Origin: Tricholoma matsutake
Lineage: Eukaryota; Basidiomycota; Agaricomycetes; Agaricales; Tricholomataceae
Length of the DNA stretch: 64,000 nucleotides
Direction: 5' to 3'
NCBI GenBank assembly: GCA_026075535.2
Contig: AP026544.2
Coordinates: 8,184,001 to 8,248,000 of the forward strand
In this document: piece after piece, positions 57,401 to 64,000 of the stretch
Position numbering within the stretch: position 1 is the stretch's first letter
How the letters are laid out: each line of letters opens with the position of its first letter
Translations under genes and position numbers: made by a program
Notes under the pieces: model-generated
Told to the model about the DNA's origin: nothing
The model's input: only the letters and a program-made list of their open reading frames with translations
The model's database searches: none

Positions 57401-57438
57401 GAAGTAGGAAAGGGGCTGTTGGACTGTAATTCACTCAT
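54429..57438 (-). CDS. Crinkler (CRN)-type protein: header, P-loop NTPase, REase
   Basis: Five exons fit in phase without a stop: 57438-56961, 56373-56295, 56244-56026, 55936-55481 and 55431-54429 (744 codons). The N-terminal header has the ubiquitin-like CRN signature (LLWLFLEGG, DLKLWKVV, ending HIIVQCPG). A polar, basic linker follows. The NTPase has Walker A GARASGKST (residues about 234-242) and Walker B VVLLLDEF (about 55815). A helical winged-helix-like part includes SNGHPGMVCLCGR across the last intron. The C-terminus matches the restriction-endonuclease-like CRN domain, with Asp in SDIVL (about 640) and Glu in VLELLATG (about 653). CRNs are known as secreted or intracellular effectors and conflict proteins in oomycetes and fungi; no classical signal peptide is visible. 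A second start at 57351 (MSPQTSRLLW) is possible. The first intron is unusually long (587 nt). The locus is CpG-rich. Confidence 0.85.
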
Positions 57439-58034
57439 CGCAATAGGAGACTGAGCGTCGTGGGCGGAGATTGAATCTTGACAACCAATCGTCGATAATC
57501 ATGACGTCATACACTGCAGGAGCCAACTCATGCGTGCTTATAAAAGGCCAAAGACGAAGAGCCGCAAGATGAGGAAGGTGAAGCCTTAAAAATGAGTCAA
57601 AGGCAATATCAACTCCAATACATTGTATAGAATTCTGAGAATATTTATGATAGGAAGCCCCAAAAGTTGATGGGTCCTCTCTCAACACTAAGCAGGCTGA
57701 GTGCATTGTGTCAAGTTATTTTGAAAATACAAAAATGCCCCAAGTGAGTCATCAGGAAAATATAGAAAAATCTTAGCACACTTAGTGTGCTTATTTCATG
57801 GATAAGCCTGTTAAGTCACTCAAGTTGCTTATTTTCCACTTAGAGAGTTAGTTAGTAAGGGTGAGCAATAACCCAAGCACGTCATAAGTATGCCAAGTGG
57901 TTGTAAAAGCACAGGCAAGTAAATAAGTAGCAAAAACATGTAAGGCATGATAAGTACACACGTTTGTCAAGTGAACATGATAGTTAAGTCTCAACACTGG
58001 AAAGTAAGGATAGCAAGTGTATGTAAGGCAATCA
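57439..58034. repeat. upstream region and irregular AAGTA-type repeats
   Basis: 57439-57710 is the 5' flank of the CRN gene. 57740-58030 holds dozens of AAGT/ACTT motifs in both orientations and a perfect GCACACTTAGTGTGC palindrome (57776-57790). This fits subterminal repeats at the 3' side of the adjacent Plavaka-type element, an inference from position. Confidence 0.5.
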
Positions 58035-61000
58035 AGAGGTATCAGAAAGCAATCTCAAATGCATGGTGGTCTGCATATTTGTTGACATAGAACCTAGTAA
58101 ATGTATCAAGTGTGTCTGTGAATGAAAGAGTCTTGGAAACATGTTCTTTGCTGAACACTGGAAGGAGATGTGATGCTCAAACAATTGTATCGAGGTGTAT
58201 GATAGAGACTTGAATGGTTTCACCATCATCTGACATATCTGACTTAACTGTCCACATGCCAGTATTGTCCCATTGATCACCCACACATGAGAACCAATGT
58301 ATAAGGGCACAGGGGTATTCGACACCCTCATGAGAGAACAAAAAAAAGAGGCGCATGTGGGCAACTTCAAGGCCTTGCATACCATCCATAGATGGGTCGG
58401 TGTTGACAAAGATTGTGTCGTAATGACCAGATCCCTTCCACCAGGACTTCACTGTGCATATGTGTTCATGATGCATGCCACCAATTCCAAAGATGTCACT
58501 TGGTGCATGGAATGTGGCGACAGCAGAGGGATAGATAGTTATTTTGCCATAGAAGGTGGGGAGATCTGCAGAACTTGTGTTGGAAGTACAGTCAGAATGC
58601 TGTTGGTTGTAGATAAATTGTGCTGTGAGATTAGGAAAGTCAGGTTGTCAAATTTCGGCAGCGATATCTTCTGGATAAATGTGGTACACTGTAAACCTAG
58701 GTAAGTATATTCTGACAAGATCAAGTGACATACAGTGGGACCCTCAACATTGCCACCATCTTCATTGTCATCAGGTTCATCAATGTTAGTATCTGGGTCA
58801 CCATTGTGACCATGGTCACTGTGGTCTTTGTTGAGAGGATCTTGGTTGACAGAGAAATATGGTAGATTAGGATCAGCTCTGTTTGTTTCTATATTAGTTT
58901 AGGGGGTTATCTGAGTAAGCAGGAGCACGCATGAAGGATTTGTTCCCAAACTGCTGATAGACACATGTTCTGTAGCATCCCGCAGTCAGCAAAATCAACC
59001 TGAGCAGTGGCGAGCTTGTCGAGGTGCTGGTTGGTAAGGAGCATTTGACTAAGTGCTTCAAAATGACTTGAGCGCTGCCATGGCTCCTTTACAGCCTTGA
59101 TATGCTTAGATTTGGTAATTGAAGAGCAAAGCCCATTTGGGGCTCCATAGGCATGAATGAGTTTGATATAATGGATGAGAGAGTGCTGTCAAGGAAGATT
59201 GAAGCCCTCAGAGCAAACACCACTGGTACGAAAGATTTTGCGGTAGTGGTGAAACTGTTGAAGGGCATTGTCTAGGGCAGTGAGGCTGTATGTATCATGT
59301 ATGTCACGTCGAGCAAGATAGTAAAATTCTATGAAAGCTTGCATTGTCTGCACTGCCTCATCTGGTACATAGCCTTCGATTGCTGGTAGATAAACCTGTA
59401 CATGTATTTGTTAGACTTAGTTATAAAACATACCTTCATGAGCACCTTTGAATCATTGCCAGTCCATTGTTTGAAATTTCTACCTTCAGGAAAGCGTCAA
59501 AGCCCTGCAAAGGATGGGGCAAGTTCAATGCTATGATTAATTAAGTAAATATAATCATATCAATGAAGAGTTAAGCTTACTGCCAATTGATATCATTGAG
59601 TATCTTCTGTGCTTCTGCTGCTGGATGTTCAGCTTTGATGTAGCCATTCACCCATGTGACAAGATGGTCCTTGAAGGCACCTTTGATTAGTTGGTGTAGG
59701 AGGTCGGGTGACAAAAGCTCATTAATATTGGCTCATGGGAAATTGGCAGTGAATGGCTAAAAAGATAAAAAAAAGTCAGAGATCTGGCTACAGTGGATAA
59801 CCAAAGGAGATGAACAACAATATCCCCAACTAGTCCACACTCATCCCACAGCATGCCAACCTCAAACTCCTCAACAAGCAGTTCAGTATGTGCCTGAGAG
59901 CAATGCACATGTTGACCAGAGTCAAGGTCATTTCCAGGGGCAGTACATCTGGAATGACACATCAGCGGTGCATTTTGTTGGTAGGAATATGTACTTTGCA
60001 CACCAGCCTTGCACAATGCAGGCAAGTAAGGCCTGTTCTGGGTAGTCTGCAATATAGGGACCAAGCCCATAGATGACCAAAACAGATGACCTCAGGCATT
60101 GTCATGCCAGACTTGAGAGATTCAAGAATTTTTGCAAGTGATGAGTGAAGGAGTTGATGATGGAATTTGTGAAAGTGGGTGTCATCATGAAATTCATGAG
60201 CCACCAAATGAGGCTAACAAATATACATGCACATGTGCATACAGCATGACACTTACATTTGGGAATAGCAAGGAAACAGAGGAGCACAACACTGTTGCGA
60301 TGTGCTCATCGAATATGTTGCCAATAGAAAGATATATGGGCCAGTATTCATTATGTCCTGTAGCTACAGATACAGTAGTTTTGTCACTGCTGAGGATAAT
60401 GGGGCAAAAGACAGAGCTGTGAGTTTCGGGATCCTCAGCAATGATATCCTTCATGACAAGTATGAAGATTAGATCAAAGAGATGGTGGCAAAGACATACT
60501 GCCTGTGTCCAAGCACAATTTCCAGACATGAAATCTTGAAAGTGATGGGTCCCATCAGTTGTGTGCTCTTGAAATGGTGCATAATCAAAATTGGATTTGA
60601 AATCAGGATTAGACAGGAGGTTGTGAATGAGAATGTGGGGATCCTGGAACCAAACATCATACTCTGCCTCCATCCACAATGGTACATTGTTGACAGGTTG
60701 GGTTCTGTTGTACTGTAAGCTAAAGGATTCCCATGCAAGATCACTGAGAGGAGTAGAATCAATTGTATTGTACATATCCATAGCCTTTGAAAATGGCAGT
60801 TCATCACCATGGACAGCAAGTGACGCAGCCCACAGGCTGAGCAGGAAGTTGATATCCCCACTGGACATCTGATTTTGGTGGAATAGAAAGTCAGCAACTT
60901 CAAATTCCAGGTGGGAATTATATGGTGTCCAGTCATCAGGTCCCTTATTGGAGTCATGAGGCGGCGGCAGCGTGTCAGGCTGTATGTCCTCTCCATTCTC

Positions 61001-61550
61001 ACCACAGATCTGCCCTACAGGTGGTAAAGTTAAGATCTGCATATATTTAACAAAGATCGACTTACCATTGAGCTTGGGATGGTAAGTGCAAGTAATAGAT
61101 GGAGGGATAGGAATATGCTGGCTGCTTGCAAGCGGTGGGTCTTCAGATGGGGCATATCCCAAGTCAGAGTGCAGTTGTTCAACATCCCAGTTGACAGGAT
61201 CAAATTCCCTGTGTAGAGGAGGCATTGTAGACTCAAAGTTGGATGGAATAGGACTTGAAGGCCCAGGAGACAGTTGCGACAAGGATTGCACAGATGTTGG
61301 TGGTACAGATGGATTGGGGTCAGGAGGTGAGGACTCATCTGTCTGGTGCTTTGCTCATATATGTTTAGTGTGTCCACCTGTGCTGCAAAAGTGTCATGGA
61401 CAGTGGGGACATGTGAGGGTTGGTGGCAGAAAACCAAGGGTGAAAGCATTCTGAATGCACAGATTTTGATTTGGTAGCATGATGAGAGAATAAATTATTG
61501 TGTAAATTTGATGAAGTAAGTTGTGAGAAGTGAGCAGCACAGGTACGTAT
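58035..61550 (-). pseudogene. Plavaka-type (EnSpm-like) transposase, decayed
   Basis: An N-terminal C2H2-like finger (TCPHC...H...H, about 61410-61365, two TGA inside) and a Pro/Ser linker come first. The core then shows LSSDKTTVSVATGHNEYWPIYLSIGN (60390-60310), the EHTELLVEEFEVGMLWDE segment (59895-59840) and LLHQLIKGAFKDHLV (about 59690). It continues with VYLPAIEGYVPDEAV (about 59400), YGAPNGLCSSIT (59145), and the C-terminal DNTGMWTV and FYVNKYADHHAFEIAF (58270-58040). Several introns, TGA stops (for example about 59193) and frame changes are present. Plavaka transposases are RNase-H-fold enzymes of EnSpm/CACTA kinship found in basidiomycetes. The element ends are not resolved. Confidence 0.8.
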
Positions 61551-61697
61551 GGGTGACAGCATGGTAAAGTCCACAGTTATCAAAATCTGCAAAGTCACAA
61601 GTTGTACATTTGTGTTATTTGCACAGTTCACTGGCATTATTTTTTTTCATGTACCTCCTCAAACCCCTTGTACTCCACATTTCTTAACCAGATTACC

Positions 61698-64000
61698 ATG
61701 CCTGAAACTAGGGCAAGCAACAAATTGGCCAATCCAGGCGAGCCTATCACACCCAAACCCTGTTGAACCAAAGGTGAGGTCGAAGCAGAGCATGCAGATA
61801 AAGCCCAGGCAAAGGTGGATTGTAAAGAGGCAAAGAAGCAGTCCATCATCCATGCAGCTGAGTTCGAGCATGCAGACAGGGCTGATGAAGACCTCATCAA
61901 TGCTACTCCCTGCCCACCCTTCACTCCAAAGCAATGGCCACCTCTCCATAACAAAAACAAAGCCAACCTCATCCCAGTTGTAGACATCAGTGATATTGAG
62001 ATGTCTGATGATGTTGAGATGTCTGATGATGTTGAGATGTCTGATGATGTCAATAACGCCTTGTTTGTCCCACCCTGCTCTAAGAAGACTGTCAGTGAGG
62101 ATGACTCTGCTGTTGAAAGCAATGACCCACCTCCTTCCAAAAGGTCAAAGGCTCAAACAGCTGGGAAAGCCATAGCCAAAGTGGGAATAAAAGCAACTGG
62201 AAAAGTGGGAAGGAAAACAAAAGCTGATAAGTATGATGAAGAAATAGTGCCAGAATGAAGAGCAACCTCAGGAACCCAAGCCAAAGAAAGTGAAAGTGAA
62301 GGTGCTCAATGAGATCAACATCATGGCAAAGAAAATAGAAGACAAGACTCAAGGGACACAGAGTAAGTATGGTGATATAATGAAGTCCATGTCTACTACA
62401 CAAGCAGAAGATGGATCAAACAAGAAGCCAGCTTCCAAGACCCCATTGCAGGCCCAGGCGATGGGTGGCAGGAGGTTGAAGAGAGAGGGGGTGATAGCCA
62501 ATATTAATACATTGTATAACTCAGATGCAAAACCCAATTTCAGGCTGTCAACAAACTGTTCTGATCTGATGGAAGTCAATAACAGGTATATTTATATTCT
62601 TCTCACCATATATTCATGCTTTCATTGCTGACACTTTATCGATCCACACTGTTTTATTGGACTCAGTGATACCTCTCACAAGAAGCAAAAACATGCCTCT
62701 GCAATCAAGGATTGGGCCTTGGCAGTTCCTGCCACTGCTAAGCCTACCTTGAAAGCTCCATCCAGCCTTGCCAAGTCTGATGTTCCCCCACTTACTACAA
62801 GTGGCACTAGCCACTCATCTGCTCCATCAGTTCTTACTGACAATGTCAAGATTATCAGCCATCAAGCATTGGACTCAGTTAAGGTAAAAGCTGAACTGGA
62901 ACCCACCCTCTCATTGCACATTGATGGTGGTCTCTCTGACAACAACAAGAGGAGAGGTGAGGAACAGGAGGCCATGATCAACAGTCCTCCCAAGGGAAAG
63001 AAGTGAGTGACTAGCAAGGTAAGTTTACTTTAGTTGATTTAACAAAATATTCTAAGCACTATCAACCAGCAACTCATAATCCAAAAACCATTGAAGGCCA
63101 GCAAAATGGCTACCAGAAAGCCTCGAAATGAGGAACTCCCACAATGGGTTGAGGCACAATGGTTCTGACATATGTTCATCACAACTTATATGGCATTTGT
63201 TGGTCAAACCACCAATCCTTGGGATGTGCCAGTTAAGCAATCAGTCCAGGTGATACAAAAGATCTGGGATGCAACCAGTTGCTATGAGTATGAGATAACA
63301 ACATCTGCTGCAATCTATCAGAAAGTATGTGACCAACTTCACTCAAGAACAATACTAAAATATATTCCAGATGGTTCAATGCCTCTCTGACTCCTGGCGC
63401 AATATTATTGGATCCACTGGCATTGCAGTCCTCTTGGTGTTTTGTGATACTCAAGAAAGCTTACAAAATTCAGATGAAGAACATGTAGAGTTTGCAAAGT
63501 ACTACCTGGAGGATCTTCACTTTTTGTATCAAGTGAGCAAACATGATGACAAAAAGGTATGTGACCCCAAATGCTCTCTCTTTATATGTCTAATAATAAC
63601 ATAATACTTTTCAGAAATGGAAGGGGCTCTTTCACAGCCCCTTTGTCCTCCAGATGTTTGCTGCTCACCTCATGGCTATTGAAGGTTTTGCAAGGGTTCC
63701 CAATCTCCATGACAAACCCACAACCACTGCAGTGGGTGGGTTAGGCTTGGCTGCTGCCTCAGTATGTACTGTGTATTTTGCTTGCAGTGTTGTTCTGACT
63801 GTTGATAGGTCAAGAGGGCTCTAACTCTAGTTGCCACTAGGACATTGACTGTAGCAATGACATGCGCTAGCAAAGGCAAGATGGTAACACTTTCTTGGAC
63901 TCTCAATCACTCCACTGGGAAGGAGTCCATGCAACAGACAGGCTTCAGCAATACCGCTTGGGGTAAGGCCACCCATTGGACACCCCAGAGGTGCCCTATA
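61698..64000 (+). pseudogene. unknown Agaricomycete-type gene, runs off window
   Basis: ATG 61698 starts a disordered, Lys/Pro-rich protein interrupted by TGA near 61763. It has a threefold EMSDDV repeat (about 61996-62055) and a nuclear-localisation-like basic run (62140-62225). Later exons (about 62283-62585, 62665-63005, 63105-63325, 63365-63556) lead to a C-terminal part with VLQMFAAHLMAIEGF, KRALTLVATRTLTVA and TLNHSTGKESMQQTGFSNTAWG (63650-63960). A similar C-terminus accompanies transposon-rich loci in Agaricomycetes, but I know no function. It is divergent from the Plavaka gene, with about 150 bp between, and 3' truncated by the window. Confidence 0.5.

Noticed and set aside
57431..57706. 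A separate small gene upstream of the Crinkler start
   Set aside because: The 91-codon frame has no recognisable features and overlaps the probable promoter and 5' UTR.

Overview
The window is a transposon-dense stretch of a mushroom-forming basidiomycete (Agaricomycete) genome. The signs are short spliced introns (50-70 nt) with CTAAC-type branch sites, KDZ and Plavaka transposases, PIF/Harbinger, chromovirus Ty3 and LINE elements, a Crinkler-type effector gene and several Agaricomycete-type genes of unknown function. The species cannot be named from the sequence alone. Almost every transposon gene is decayed in the same way: CGA codons have become TGA, and catalytic GAC/GAT codons preceded by C have become AAC/AAT. 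This is what cytosine-methylation-linked CpG decay would leave. The Crinkler locus (about 54.4-57.5 kb) is visibly CpG-rich and its five-exon reading frame is intact.

Layout, left. 1-1435 is unassigned. 1436-23607 is a terminal-inverted-repeat (TIR) scaffold split near 2126 by a giant insertion (about 2126-22954, 20.8 kb). The insertion has roughly 350-bp inverted ends made of about 60-bp repeats. It carries a TET/JBP-type dioxygenase gene (-), two unknown genes (+), a KDZ transposase with a CxC2-type cysteine cluster (-), a nested 3.07-kb Harbinger (10443-13507, transposase plus Myb-like gene), and three further spliced genes. Two giant foldback satellites, (ATGACCCGACAAA)n running head-on into its reverse complement, each lie exactly between a convergent gene pair.

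Layout, middle. 23717-26108 is a complete 2.4-kb copy of the same TIR scaffold in inverse orientation. 26.5-28.4 kb is a truncated Ty3 element. 28.6-33.4 kb is a mosaic of scaffold arms around a cysteine-motif gene relic, with a clean hAT-like MITE at 31714-32176. 33.4-34.3 kb is a gag-pro relic. 34.6-42.5 kb is a Tad-like LINE interrupted in frame by a solo LTR (39780-40844). 42.6-43.3 kb is another gag relic.

Layout, right. 44099-53322 is a chromodomain Ty3 element (LTRs, gag, protease, RT, RNase H, integrase and a downstream zinc-knuckle ORF). A second complete 2.0-kb scaffold element (49077-51069) is inserted in it. 53.3-54.1 kb is a gene relic cut by the LTR. 54.4-57.4 kb is the Crinkler gene. 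58.0-61.5 kb is a Plavaka transposase relic. 61.7-64 kb is an unknown gene that runs off the window.

The most unusual content is the scaffold family: TIR-ended elements without obvious coding capacity. They combine TTTACACTCCCCC termini, subterminal repeats, outward-reading tRNA-like A/B-box modules, GC-rich hairpins in AT-rich spacers, many GAGCAG-N-GCTC hairpins, an element-specific minisatellite, and a large palindrome immediately upstream of the 5' splice site of a mini-intron. They look like non-autonomous elements that make structured, spliced RNA. I know of no description of this combination.
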